From assembly GCA_032622095.1 (NCBI GenBank), contig CP136068.1, positions 9,093,314 to 9,157,313 on the forward strand: DNA of 64,000 bases, read 5' to 3'. Positions 48,906-59,545 of the stretch are shown piece by piece (position 1 is the stretch's first letter; the number at the start of each line of letters is the position of its first letter). The stretch is from Siphonodentalium dalli (taxonomy: Eukaryota; Mollusca; Scaphopoda; Gadilida; Siphonodentaliidae). The translations under genes were made by a program, and so were the position numbers. Below the pieces are notes generated by a model. That model had not been told where the DNA came from, ran no database searches, and was given only the letters and a program-made list of their open reading frames with translations.

Positions 48906-49757
48906 ATATGTTCTTTTCTGAAGAGATGGTTCTATATGAGAAGCTGATGCATGTTGTCAAATCCTCTTTTCTAGTTTTCTATTCATGCATGTGTCATGTT
49001 TATAATTATATGTTTTAGGGAAGAAATAAACATTGTTTAAACCAACATTTGGACATCGAGCCGTTGCTGTCCATGATTTTTTTTTTCGTCGTCTGTTTAA
49101 TATCTGTTGAACTGTTTACCCTGGAATTGTGTATAATATTTGAAAAAATATAGCTTTTATCGTATTGTAAATATAGGAATCGGTTCAGACACTTGTGAAT
49201 GATGACCGTTAGAAGAGGAAATAGAAATAGTGAGCTCCCTTGTTACGTATTACACCAATAGCGCTACGTTTGGTAGAGTTAAATTTTAAACCCATATGGG
49301 TTAAGTAGATCTTGCTATAACCGTATATGTGGATCACATTCCACCATTTCAAAACCTGGGAACTTTTGAATGCTCTGATGTGGAACGATATAACATTAAA
49401 TAACAATGCAGGTAATATATTTCTTAGTTATCTTCTGTTCCTCAAAAATGTATTTAACAGTACGTGAAGGTCCCTGCTTCCGACTGTATGCTCTTTTTAG
49501 CCGATTTAGCTTCACACGGCTTACAGTCGTGGAATTACTCACATGTAATCAATTGAATGTGTTTTGCGAAAGTGGCTTTAAATAACGTAATCTCGATATG
49601 ATAACAGCCCCTACTGTGGAATAGATTAAGGAACAGGTAACAACACACCAATATATTCCGTCCGTTGTTTGTTCAAATTTATAACAATCTAATGGCGTTG
49701 CCAGAGTAGAGATTCATAGCATGAGCTACACTTTAAACTAATGGTAAATGTACTTAC
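48906..49757. other. Intergenic or intronic, nothing recognised
   Basis: This lies downstream (minus orientation) of the Ig exon, so it may be intron. No further exon with good splice sites and Ig motifs was found. Confidence 0.4.
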
Positions 49758-50192
49758 AATTGAGTTGAAGCGTCCTTGTACTTTCTATGTCAGGTTGGTT
49801 GCTTTTGATCAGACACTTCCAAGTTGTTGTTGGCCCTTCGTTAAGGCAGGTGATACTCCTAATTATGAATTGTAGTTTTGTAAGTCCATCCGAGCTAAAA
49901 GTACCTAATTGGCCGCTAACAATAGCCCTAGATGAATAACTAATGTCTGAGATACTTGGTTCATTGTTGTTCTGGTCTCTATATATTGAGGCGACTTTAG
50001 TATACGATAACTCCTGGAGACCGGTAGCTGGGCGCCCTGTGGCCTTGTAGAGCAAAGCACCTGATGGTGCATAGATGTCTGATTTTCTTTGGAGGTCATT
50101 GCAACTGATTGTCACTTGTTGTCCTTCCTGGAATGGTTGTGACTGCGAGGGTCCTGAACCTTCAATGATTAACTCTACAGCCCCTTGTGACA
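49758..50192 (-). CDS. Ig-like domain exon, phase 1-1 (partial gene)
   Basis: One internal exon of 435 bp. The 3' splice acceptor reads ttctttgtag just before 50192 and the donor reads gtaagtac just after 49758. The exon starts with two bases of a split codon and ends with one, a symmetrical phase 1-1 exon, the usual form for extracellular Ig modules. The translation has EGQQVTISCN (strand B cysteine), a long middle region ending SSDGLTKLQFIIRS, and TTTWKCLIKS (strand F cysteine), followed by a strand-G-like RTLQL. No membrane segment lies in this exon. The neighbouring exons are not identifiable in the window. The protein is probably a secreted or cell-surface Ig protein; the family is not recognised. 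Confidence 0.75.
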
Positions 50193-50270
50193 CTACAAAG
50201 AACATTTATACACATATTCGAAAAATAATGTATTTCAAGTACTCAAACCCAAGTGATTTTTAGAAGCAAA

Positions 50271-50392
50271 TGTAAGTTTTGAGACAGTGCTATTTTTTGT
50301 TGGATTGGGTGGGATTCGAACCCCGGCCAATGACGGCGAGCGCGCCTTGCGAGTCAAAGTCCGACGTCAATACCACAAGGCCACCGAAGCGA
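50271..50392 (-). mobile_element. tRNA-derived SINE, minus-strand copy
   Basis: On the minus strand tggccttgtggtat resembles a pol III A box and ggggttcgaatccc is a perfect B box (50311-50324), about 60 bp apart as in tRNA genes. The tail reads cccaatcc-aacaaaaaat-agcactgtctcaaaac-ttaca. A second copy lies at 50527-50646 on plus. No cloverleaf is complete, so it is a SINE head and not a functional tRNA gene. The left boundary of the head is obscured by a C run at 50393-50410. Confidence 0.75.
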
Positions 50393-50526
50393 CCCCCCCC
50401 CCCCCCCCCAAAGGAAGCTCAAATGGCCGCTGTATTCCGACGTCGCACTTAGAGCACTATGTGCACATTTTTAAAGGTTTATATTGTCTATATAGCAGAT
50501 ATGACACATTAGCATGTTATATATGC

Positions 50527-50646
50527 GTCTCGGTGGCCGTGTGATATTTACGTCGGACTTTGAGTTCCAAGGCGCGATCACCGGTATGGGCCGGGGTTTG
50601 AATCCCACCCAATCCCCAAAAAAATTGCACTGTCTCAAAATTTACA
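50527..50646 (+). mobile_element. tRNA-derived SINE, plus-strand copy
   Basis: Same family as 50271-50392, in the opposite orientation: tggccgtgtgatat (A box region), gggtttgaatccc (B box with one change from gggttcgaatccc), and tail cccaatccccaaaaaaatt-gcactgtctcaaaa. It is flanked by an inverted pair gcagatatgacacattagca (from 50495) and tgctactgtgccatatctgc (to 50688). Confidence 0.75.
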
Positions 50647-50688
50647 AGACGTATAATATTATATAACATGCTACTGTGCCATATCTGC

Positions 50689-51130
50689 CGAGTGATTTTA
50701 TTTGATAATCTAATATAAAATTATTGGTACAATATGACAACATGGTTCTGTAGAAGACAGGGCGTATATGCCAGAACCCAACAATAACATACTAATACAA
50801 CCCAGAGATGAAGAAAACAGAGGAGAGAATTTTATGTTGGGTGGATGGTGCTAGGCACACACGGGGTACATTGTGTGCATGACATGTTGGAGATATGCGC
50901 ACAGGCAAAAATATTATATGCATTTCAAGAACAAGTTTAATATACTGTATAGTCTTAAAATATTTGTATGGATGTGACTCCGGAATCTGTGGAACTCATT
51001 TGATTTACAATAGGAATGACAGTTTACACTACTGCTATTCCTTAACTCGTTTGGGACGTGATTCTTTTGAGAAAATATTACTCACAGACGTGATTGTTTG
51101 CAGAAATGCTTACTTTTATATAATGTTATA
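50689..51130. other. Intergenic, nothing recognised
   Basis: No repeat or gene signal was found. The open frame at 50895-51131 (78 codons) resembles nothing known. Confidence 0.4.
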
Positions 51131-51404
51131 GCAATTTATGCGTTTATTCAATGTTGGGTCAGACCATTTGCCATGGCAGAATTCTCCGCGTGACAACTCA
51201 TAATATACGGGTGATCATCCATAGTCTATAAATCTTCTAGAAATTTTGGGTATATACCACCAAATTGCGACCGGTTGCATAGCAACATATTTTCGGAAAT
51301 TTATGCGTTTGGGGGCTGTAATTTCGCTATATGACGATATGTTTTCGACATTTTGAATCAAATATAAATGATTTCCAAAGTTAAATGATCCAGTAATATT
51401 TTGC
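51131..51404 (+). repeat. First copy of a 275-bp direct repeat
   Basis: gcaatttatgcgtttattca ... gatccagtaatat is repeated at 51522-51796 with moderate divergence. Unchanged words include gggtcagaccattt, gacaactcataatata, caccaaattgcgaccgg and tgcgtttgggggctgtaatt. Confidence 0.85.
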
Positions 51405-51521
51405 CCACATCTGGAATTAGCCTTGCTCGAAAACTACCCATCACCGACAGAGGGTGCCATTCAAAGTGGCCACCAAACCCGTTTTCTAACGTTTTTTACT
51501 TTTTGACCTATATCATTTTAT

Positions 51522-51796
51522 AGCAATGTATGCGTTAATTTAATGCTGGGTCAGACCATTTGTCATGACAGAATTCTCCACGTGACAACTCATAATATAT
51601 GGGTGATCATCCGTGTCTATAAATCTTCCAAAAAATGTGGGTAGATAACACCAAATTGCGACCGGTGGGTGGCATGGCAACCGATTTTCGAAAAATTATG
51701 CGTTTGGGGGCTGTAATTTCGCTATACGAGATGACTGCATGCGACATTTTTAATCAAATGTAATCAATTTCCAAAAAAATAGGATCCAGGAATATA
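51522..51796 (+). repeat. Second copy of the 275-bp direct repeat
   Basis: Matches 51131-51404 at an offset of about 391 bp. The 117-bp spacer between copies is not repeated. It looks like an interspersed repeat of unknown type present twice, or an old tandem duplication. Confidence 0.85.
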
Positions 51797-51926
51797 CTTA
51801 AATAGCTCTCGCTTATTGTTCCTTCCGCTGGAGGGGTCAAGATGCCAAACTTGTCTACGCGTCTACGGCTTATGCTACTGGGCGCCGCCATTTTGGAACA
51901 ATGATGTCAGAAATCACGGCACGCGA

Positions 51927-51953
51927 CCCCCCCCCCCCCCCCCCCCCCCCCCC
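51927..51953. repeat. Homopolymer run of about 27 C
   Basis: An uninterrupted C run between acgcga and acgtgacg. The exact length is unreliable in any assembly. Confidence 0.9.
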
Positions 51954-53405
51954 ACGTGACGCCAAAAATAGGTTACATCTTTCTGGACCCCTCACTGAGT
52001 GATCGGCTATGTTGAATACATGATGCTATGCGCAAACCATTTAGTTATAAAAGATATCCGTTTCCCGTCATATCCGTTTCCCGTCCTATAAACGAGTTAA
52101 ATGAATTTATCCAGAAACGAAGAACACCTGAATTTCAATGTCGAAAATAGTCCGTCACTCTGGTAATATTTTTCGACAGAACCAAAATCGGAATTGACTC
52201 TTATTGTATATGGTTGTAATTTCACTCTATTCTGTTAACATTAACTAACGTTATCATCACGTCGCATGAGTGCTTAAGTGTTCTAAGTCATCATTACCTC
52301 ATTACCATTTTTTTGGGAAATTGAATTAGAAGTTGTTGATACCCAGTGCATACGTATATCGGTGAATAGCTAATGGGCCGTTGTCTCATATTTTATTAGA
52401 TAATGCGTAATAATCACTATATTGAAATCGTGGCTGTTCAACTTTATGCATGGGGTTTAGAAGTAATATAGATTTGTCTGTTTGGACGTAGAACATTCTA
52501 GTCACAGTCTCGCCATTTTTGTAAAATACTTATATAATTGGCTGCGCTCATTGAGCATTCCAGCGTATACATGAACAGGAAGCATCCGTGTGCACGTACA
52601 GCGTGCATGTAACTGCATAACTAGTTCGTTATTTGTTTAATATTATGCAATAATTTCTCACACTTAAATGGCAGATTGAGAAACAAGAATATAAAATTAA
52701 TACCAACATCGTCAAACACACACAAGAAAACATTATTGAATTTATTTAGGCACCCACGATGTTATTGAAATGGTTGCATTTGCATAATATATTAAAGATA
52801 CGGGCCGTCTTCGCGGAGAGTATTGGTGTTAAACTATTTAGTCTAATCACATCCGCTAAAACCGCCATTCACAGAAAGAATATTATATAATAAACATATG
52901 TTGTTCTTATACCAAATCTTGTACATAAATATCGCGTAAGTAGTACGTTATTGGAATGGTCAAAACGCTTTGTTTGTAAACAAAATCCAAATAGCGTTAC
53001 ATAATTTGTGTATACACACAAATGATCGGAGCTTGATTGTCGAAGTCCGACGTAGATTTACAGTTGTTTACAGAGGGCGTTGTGCGAACACGTGGTTGCC
53101 ATTTATGCGGAAGATTCGCGAAAGTGGCCGACGACTTCCGGAAACCTATAGATACCTCGTGACTGCTGATAAAGAAGCCAAAGTGTTTTTCGCAAAGAAA
53201 AACTGCATTTTCTCTCACACAAAACTGAGTATTTTAAAACACTTGAGTCCATGTTACCACACCTATGTACATTGAACATAATTCAATAATAAAAATAATT
53301 CTTCGGAATGGATTAAAGAATATACGCGCGCACTTTGACCTGCCATTGTGGAGGTGCGAATGTACTCATTTATCAGATAGAAAAACAGTTGTCACCCTGG
53401 TTTTC
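51954..53405. other. Intergenic, no supported gene
   Basis: An open stretch around 52990-53275 (plus) includes MRKIRESGRRLPETYRYLVT but matches no family I recognise and lacks clear splice sites or a start context. The rest is AT-rich. Confidence 0.4.
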
Positions 53406-53507
53406 GTGAGACACGGGGATTTGTCGCCGATCTCGACCGGAATGTCACGGATTGTCACCGTCTCGGCATTCCAGGTCTCGAGCGGGTGAAAAATCCCCGT
53501 GTCTCAC
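53406..53507. repeat. 102-bp long-stem hairpin
   Basis: The left arm starts gtgagacacggggattt and the right arm ends aaatccccgtgtctcac. The pairing continues inward through ctcga and ggaatg with small bulges, giving arms of about 45 bp around a short loop. This is compatible with a fold-back MITE or with a small-RNA precursor. Confidence 0.65.
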
Positions 53508-54167
53508 TCAAGCGCGGGTGTTTTTTGTTGCTCATCTGTTTTTTTTTATATTTAATATCTGAATTGTTTCAATGTCAAAACTAATTTAGATAGGGTCACG
53601 TTCTTCAAAATAGCGCCCTCCACAACACAATAAATCGAAATTTCGTTTATAAAATATCACCGCAAACTCTGTGTATGATGCACACTCTCGTGGTCCATAC
53701 ATGTATACGTGTTTAAATCTAATCTTTAAATCAGGGTGTCGTTTGTTCAACACCTTGTAGAATGTTTAAAGTCGCCGTCGCGATCTTCATATTTTACCCA
53801 TTTCCCCGCTTATTGGACCCACATAGTCGTTCTGAGAACGAAATGAATCGTCCCAAGATTAGCCGCTATCGATTCAGACTCCAGGAAACCCCGTGTCATG
53901 CGCACAGCTCGAAACGAAAACAACAGATGAGGTGTATTTTATTTTTGACCCGTGACGTCATAGAGGACCTTCCCGCACTCTGTTGACATTGTGTTATCGA
54001 AATCGGTTTCTGCGTGGTTTTGTTTTATTTCACATTGAAACATGTTTCGTTTTCGTTGGAAATCGTGAATTCGGAATGGGTTTATATGTGTAATAAAATA
54101 TTGAATAATACGACAGGAATTTATTCGCGTGGCCAACAGCTCCGGAGTAAATGCGTACATATTTGGA
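53508..54167. other. Intergenic, no supported gene
   Basis: An ATG-started frame at 53762-53986 (74 codons) is not recognised. Its first codons lie in an 18-bp word, ttaaagtcgccgtcgcga, that recurs inverted at about 59705-59722. Confidence 0.35.
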
Positions 54168-54295
54168 CGAAGTTCGTGTGTCACTGTGACTGTCATAATA
54201 GGTCCACAGTAGATCATGCCATGAATCTATACTCCCGTACCGCTGGAGTATAGGTATTCGTGGCATGATCTACATGTAGGTCCACGGGAACTTCG
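54168..54295. repeat. 128-bp long-stem hairpin
   Basis: The outer arms cgaagttc and gaacttcg, then ggtccac and its inverse gtggacc, then gtagatcatgcca(t/c)gaat and ctatactcc with their inverses, surround a short loop near 54242. The left arm has about 20 extra unpaired bases after cgaagttcgtg. A MITE or a small-RNA precursor are both possible. Confidence 0.65.
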
Positions 54296-54819
54296 AAATT
54301 TATTAACTTTCAACCTATTGTTGATATGAAATACATGGGATACGTGACCGCTTTCGCAGATTTCTGCTTTCAAGTCCACAAGAAGAGTACGAATTACGTT
54401 TATGGCTGAACTATATCAGAAGGGCTTCTTGTGCGGCTGTGTTGTCTACTTATCTGCATGTATCATCTTTGTGAAAATGATTTTAATATGAGCAAATAGT
54501 GAAATACAGATCTATACAGTATACTATGGCTTCTTCCATTCATTGAGTTGAAAAGTAAATACTGGAGTGTTATTACGCTAAATAATATAATATCTATGTT
54601 TAGGGTAAACACACCAGCCCCTCCCAAACTGGACCGCATCCTCAGCATTGTATGGGGTTTAAGTTTTTTTTCAATTTTCCTCCGACTCATTCTTTTTTCA
54701 TTATAATATACAAAAATGTGACAACGATAACGACCAGAATAAGCGTTTGCTTTAAAAATAGTGAACAATAGTTTATGCAGATTAGTTCCATACATAACCT
54801 TCTCAGGAGAAGTCTATTT
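54296..54819. other. Intergenic, nothing recognised
   Basis: AT-rich; no repeat or gene identified. Confidence 0.4.
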
Positions 54820-55500
54820 CTTGCTATTTCATGACTAAAGCAAAATAATCAATAAAACCCCAAGATGATTTTTTGTCATGTAGGTCCTGGACTTCTTCCC
54901 TTCCTAGCCTGGACATCTTACCCCCACCCAAACCCTGACTCAAACAACTTTTATTCGCTGTTTCATGACTATATAAAGCAAAATAAGCAATAAAACCATG
55001 ATTTTTCTCAAAGTAGGTGCTGGTGGGGGGGGGGGCTATATCCTGGTCTGGACATCTTCGTTTTATGACTATATAAAGCAAAATAAGCGATAAAACCATA
55101 AGACAATTTGTTTGTCATGTAGGTACTGGGTTGTGGGTAGCTGGACATTTGAAAAAATGAAATTAAATAAAAACAAATTTAAATCTCAAAACTCATTTTT
55201 CTCGCCATTTCAGGATAAAATAATCAATTGTGTGATTAAAAAAATTTGTCGCTTGGAATTTTAATAAAAAAAAGGGAATTATAAAAAAAAACATTTTTCT
55301 GGCCATTTCAGGATCAAACTATGAAAAGTGGGGAAAAAATTTGTTACTTGAAAATCAAAATAAATTCAATAAAAACAAAGTTAAATATCAAACAATTTTT
55401 TGGCCATTCCAGGGTCAAACGTTATCAAATGAGTGAAATTATTTTTAGTCATATATGGGGGGAGCTAACCTGGGTGTCGGGGGTGAAGATATCATGGGGG
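54820..55500 (+). repeat. Degenerate repeats with catgactatataaagcaaaataagc
   Basis: The word tcatgactatataaagcaaa, or close variants, occurs at about 54828, 54965 and 55063, each followed by ataagcaataaaaccatga-like text and a G- or C-rich segment about cccaccc or ggtggg. More diverged ones follow to 55.5 kb (ggccatttcaggatcaaa). The same family recurs at 57480-58080 with G-rich segments in the opposite sense. Confidence 0.6.
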
Positions 55501-55834
55501 AGATGACGTGTTACACCGGGTACCTCATCTAGTAATTCATTATTCATTGGTGGTTAAAGTTTAGATAATAAGTTCAGGTCATTAGTTGAACATATTATCT
55601 GAACATTTCCTTTGGAACTACTGAACGATGGAAGGGTTAAATTATGTTTTTTGCTGAAAAATATTGAATGTCATTTTGTTGTTGGTGATGCCAAATAGTT
55701 AAACTTATATAGGTTAAGTCCCTAGATATTATCCAAAAGTTTATATATATATATATATGTCAATTATTAGTTGAATCAAAAAAATACCAGTTTTCATTCG
55801 GCATGTGACATTCATTAACCCCTGTCATGAAATA

Positions 55835-55998
55835 GATTTTTTTTCTGGAGAACGAACACATAAAAAATTAAGTTACCCCCTGACATAAATCACTTTGATA
55901 AATTTCATAACAATTAGATTATTACTATGGGAGATAGAGTGATTTCTGTATGGGGATAACTTACTATTTTGTGTGTTCATTCTCCAGAAAAAAAATCT
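55835..55998. mobile_element. Fold-back element 1 (164 bp)
   Basis: The left arm agattttttttctggagaac then gaacacataaaaaattaagttacccc is inverted on the right as ggggataacttactattttgtgtgttc then attctccagaaaaaaaatct. The loop region is ttcataacaattagattattactatg, shared with the next element. No coding content. Confidence 0.75.
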
Positions 55999-56011
55999 AA
56001 ATCTGAAAAAA

Positions 56012-56239
56012 GCAAACTTTCAAATAAGTGGCGCTCAGTAATGTGTTAATTTTGTGAGTAGAAACTCTCCGTCATGCTCCATTCGCCATGTGTCCCATCT
56101 TTGATACATTTCATAACAATTAGATTAGTACTATGTGAGATACAAAGATGTGACATGTAGCAAATGGAGCATGACCTGAGAGATTCTACTCACAGGAAGA
56201 GTTAACCCATTTCTGAGCGCCACTTACTTGAAAGTTTGC
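56012..56239. mobile_element. Fold-back element 2 (228 bp)
   Basis: The left arm gcaaactttcaaataagtgg then cgctcag ... gtgagtagaaactct ... gtcatgctccatt is inverted on the right as aatggagcatgac ... gagattctactcac ... ctgagcgccacttacttgaaagtttgc. The arms are about 90 bp with several mismatches. The central core atttcataacaattagatta matches that of element 1 although the arms differ. Confidence 0.8.
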
Positions 56240-56356
56240 CATTTTGTTATATAAGTTAACACTTTGATATTTTAACATGAATTTTATGGGAGATGAAGAT
56301 TAGGGAGACACATTGTAACAATAATCTATTATGATTTCATTCATTTATTAAATAAT

Positions 56357-56748
56357 TCATTCATTCTCCAGCTCGGGCAAACGAAAGCCCCTGTAATTTC
56401 CACCATCATTTGGGAAAGCATGCCTGATGATATGCACAGCACACGATGGAAGAGGTATGCGGTTATGCAAACCAAGGTAGCCATAGCACCACCGAATAAA
56501 TTGTCTGTATGCTATATGCCTGTATTTGTTGTGCAGAGGTCCATTAAACGGGTGACTATACTGTTGCTGGTATCCTAACCATGCAACCTCAAGTACCCAT
56601 GGGTCCAGGCACACACTCCTGAAGGGTACAGTCTCTGTGCTACACTTGAAGTGTCCTTCCTCTGAAAACGCTTTTGTCATTTCCTTCAGCTTGGCCGCAA
56701 CTTTTTCAATCTCATGGCAACATCTGTACTCACAGGTAGTCTCCATCA
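56357..56748 (-). CDS. P2RX7-C-like domain terminal exon (partial gene)
   Basis: A minus-strand exon of about 130 codons ends at a TGA at 56357. It resembles the cysteine-rich cytosolic C-terminal domain of P2X7 receptors, which occurs alone in many invertebrate P2RX7-like proteins. Visible marks: ETTCEYRCCHEIEKV (zinc-binding Cys cluster), VCLDPWVLEVAW, HNKYRHIAYRQFIRWCYGYL and PLPSCAVHIIRHAFPN. A splice acceptor fits at tgtacag just before 56748, leaving a phase-1 start (G|TG ATG GAG). The open frame continues upstream to 56830, but that part (MNVNSELFHNTCF) does not fit the family. No channel transmembrane domain is present. The function of the stand-alone domain is unknown. Confidence 0.75.
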
Positions 56749-56830
56749 CTGTACATAGATAGGCCACATGAACACCTGAATTGACAAGGGAGAAACATGT
56801 ATTATGGAACAACTCGGAGTTAACATTCAA

Positions 56831-57480
56831 TTCCTCAATTTTGTTGATGCAAGCTTTGACAAATGTGTAACAAACTTGACGTACAGTGATGCCCTAAATA
56901 ATCGACCCCTTAACCACATCAGAATTATAGGTAACAAGTCATATTTCTGACTAAATCCTGAAAAGTTACCCATAATTCTGCTTTGGTTAAGGGGGTCGAT
57001 TGTTTAGGGCCAAACTGTATGTTCTGATGAATGACAGTGGGCTTGCGTCTGTCCGTCCACTTGTTCTCATGGATACATGTATCTTGGGCAAGTTGCATAA
57101 GTTGCAAAAACTTGTGCCCCAATCCCTTTTGTATATTTTGCAAATAAAATATGTTTCAAGTCAAGTCTTGGACAAGTTCTGCACAATTTGTTATCAGGAG
57201 TTACACCTGCTGAATTGTTTACCAGGTATCTATTTCATTATCCAGGTCTGTTAATATCTTGTTTTTAATGATTCACGACTTATGGTTTGTTTACCTGGTG
57301 TACATGATATCTCTCCCCAGTGCAACCCCCCCCCCCATTTTTACTGTTTTCAGTCTGTCAAATGCTCACGCCCACCGAGAATTCAACATATGACAAAAAA
57401 TAAAAGTACATGTATCAATTTATTGCTTATTTATTTTGATGCTATAGTCATTAAATGGCGATAAATGAACATGTTACAAG
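56831..57480. other. Probable intron or intergenic; palindromic segment at 56895-57012
   Basis: ctaaataatcgaccccttaaccac (about 56893) and tggttaagggggtcgattgtttagg (about 56984) form inverted arms around about 70 bp, and aattctga/cagaattat words lie inside them. It is another small fold-back element. The rest is unremarkable. Confidence 0.5.
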
Positions 57481-58100
57481 AAAAAGTTGTTTGAGTCAGG
57501 GTTTGGGTGGAGAGAGGGGAATTAGATAGCTCTGAGTATCCCCCACACCCAACATCTATGTACATATGACAAAAATAAACTAATTATTTTATCGCTTATA
57601 TTGCCCTATATATCCATTAAAATTGATTGAGTCAGGATTTGGGGTGGGGAGAGATTACACAGGCCTGAATATCCCACCCACACCCAAAAAAAAAAACTAG
57701 CAGCTACATATGAGAACAAAAATCTTATGATTTTATCACTTACATGTATATCGCTTTATATAGTCATGAAATGGCGGGAAATTAACTTTAATCGAGAATA
57801 ATTTCACTTAGTCAGGGTTTGGGGTGGGAGGGGTAAATACTGAGACCTGAGTATCTCTCGCCATTCCATGACTGTATGAAGCAAAATAAGCAATAAAATA
57901 ACAAGTTCATTTTTGTCATAAGTGGCTGCTCGGTTGGGGAGTGGGGGCGATAATAAGGCCCGGGTATCTTTCTCCCGCCCCAAATACTGACTCAAGCAAC
58001 TTTTCTTGGAAAGTTAATTTCTTTCCGTTTCATGACTTTTTAAAGCAAAATAGGGGATAAAATCATATCATGATATTTTGCCATATGTGCGCTACTGGGT
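57481..58100. repeat. Degenerate ggtttgggtgggag / ataaagcaaaataagc repeats
   Basis: Segments such as gagtcagggtttgggtgg (57494, about 57627, about 57809) are reverse complements of ccacccaaaccctgactc at about 54934-54951, and tgaagcaaaataagcaataaaat recurs near 57877. Both orientations occur, so the family lies in clusters on both sides of the P2RX7-C exon. Confidence 0.55.
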
Positions 58101-58659
58101 TGTGATGGGTTGTGATGGGTTAAAGGCATATAATGGACTTTTTCAGGTTCGTGAAACTAATGTCGAGTTACATGTAGTACAATGTAGTCAGGTGCTATGC
58201 CAATTGGAAGAATGCAGTATTCTACGAGCATCACCGAATATTTCAAGCAAATCCACGGTGCCACTTCATAGAAAACATCGTCTGAACTATGCTGAATTGT
58301 AAATATTTACATCGTGATTCGGGACGCAACTATCAACTATAGAGTAACGAAAACGATTTCACCGTCGAGATTCTCTTTATTAAATTAATATGTAAGAATG
58401 ACGATGTGTGTGTGTTGTCAATTGGTTGGGTTGATGCTGTTTTGGACCGAGAATCCGAGATACCTCCTGTTGCTCTGCTATACCGGTACAGTAACAGATT
58501 TTCATTCAAAAGACATACTACATGTACATGTATAGAACCCCGGCAGTCACGTGAACCCATGAATATGATTAATCATCTCACTTGGACCACAATGAATCTG
58601 TCTTCAAAATGATAAAAAATGTACCATATACTGTTATCGAAAATATCCCCACCAAGATA
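58101..58659. other. Intergenic or intronic, nothing recognised
   Basis: No repeat or gene could be supported. Confidence 0.35.
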
Positions 58660-58840
58660 TTATCTCGACTCTCTCGAGATTTCGAGAAAGAGAGTCTTGA
58701 GATATTAACATATTTTCTCGAGATCATATGGCAAGATCTCAAGAAAATATGCAGAGATCTCAAGATAATATCGCGAGATACTAGTAATATGTTCAGAGCT
58801 TGAGATGCACATGTCAGGATCTCAAGATGTGTCGAGATAA
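58660..58840. repeat. Cluster of ATCTCGAGA / AGATCTCAAGA words
   Basis: tctcgagat, gagatctcaaga and related near-palindromes occur about every 15-25 bp across 58660-58840 (for example tctcgagatttcgag, cgagatcatatggcaagatctc, cagagatctcaagataat). A degenerate short tandem repeat or a cluster of palindromes. Confidence 0.55.
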
Positions 58841-59306
58841 CAATTAACATGTTGAATATTCACTTTCAAGACACTTTTTTTTCTTGGACAATGTCACAAA
58901 TCAAGAGTTAGCTAATTTTTGGCAAATTATTATTATTTTTTTTAGCCAGTGCAAACACTGTCACTGATTATGATAGTACTGATACTAATAGCTGAATCCA
59001 ATGTCAATCCGTGAGCAGCCATGGACTGGCACTGGTCGAGTCCAGAATTTCAATACATCACAAAATTGACATTTTTACTAATTTAGTGAAAAACAATACT
59101 ACTAGTAGACTAACACTTCGGCAGACACACAACTTTTCCTTGAATTATATTTCATATTTCGATGTATTGAGTATGCGTTATGATTATTACACATGTCCGC
59201 TCGAATAAAGGGGGTATTCGCTAGTATTTACATCAATTTTATTTTCACATGTTTTGACAGTGAAAAGTCATAACTCTATATTTTTAATAGACGCTCAGTG
59301 ACTCAC

Positions 59307-59545
59307 CATTTTCGTACGCGATTTTTATCTCTTCGCCAAGGTCTGGATCGTTTGGTGGTCTCACACCATGGTGATTTTGTGGTAATTCCGGCATGTACGC
59401 TCCCGTTGTCAAATTTAAAATGTCTTCTGCTGACGAATCAGACGAGAAACAATCAGATCGCAAAAGATTTTGCTGTCCGCCATACTGACTACTGAGGGAA
59501 TTCCCAGGGTCCTCTATTACGTCACACGCTTTCTCGCAAATAACT
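59307..59545 (-). CDS. Possible upstream coding exon (uncertain)
   Basis: On the minus strand an open frame reads EKACDVIEDPGNSLSS ... LPQNHHGVRPPNDPDLG ... IKIAYEN and meets a strong donor (aaatg|gtgagtcac) at about 59306. That donor leaves phase 1, the same phase as the acceptor of the P2RX7-C-like exon 2.5 kb downstream, so the two could be joined directly or through a missing short exon. An acidic, low-complexity N-terminal region is common before this domain. No clear start codon or acceptor was identified on the 5' side (aaacag at about 59540 is weak). No homology is recognised. Confidence 0.3.

Noticed and set aside
50311-50392. Functional tRNA gene
   Set aside because: A and B boxes are present, but no consistent acceptor stem or anticodon arm can be drawn and a second copy with the same 3' tail shows it is a SINE.
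52990-53275. Plus-strand frame containing MRKIRESGRRLPETYRYLVT
   Set aside because: No recognised family, no clear promoter or splice signal, and the extended frame begins at a non-ATG codon.
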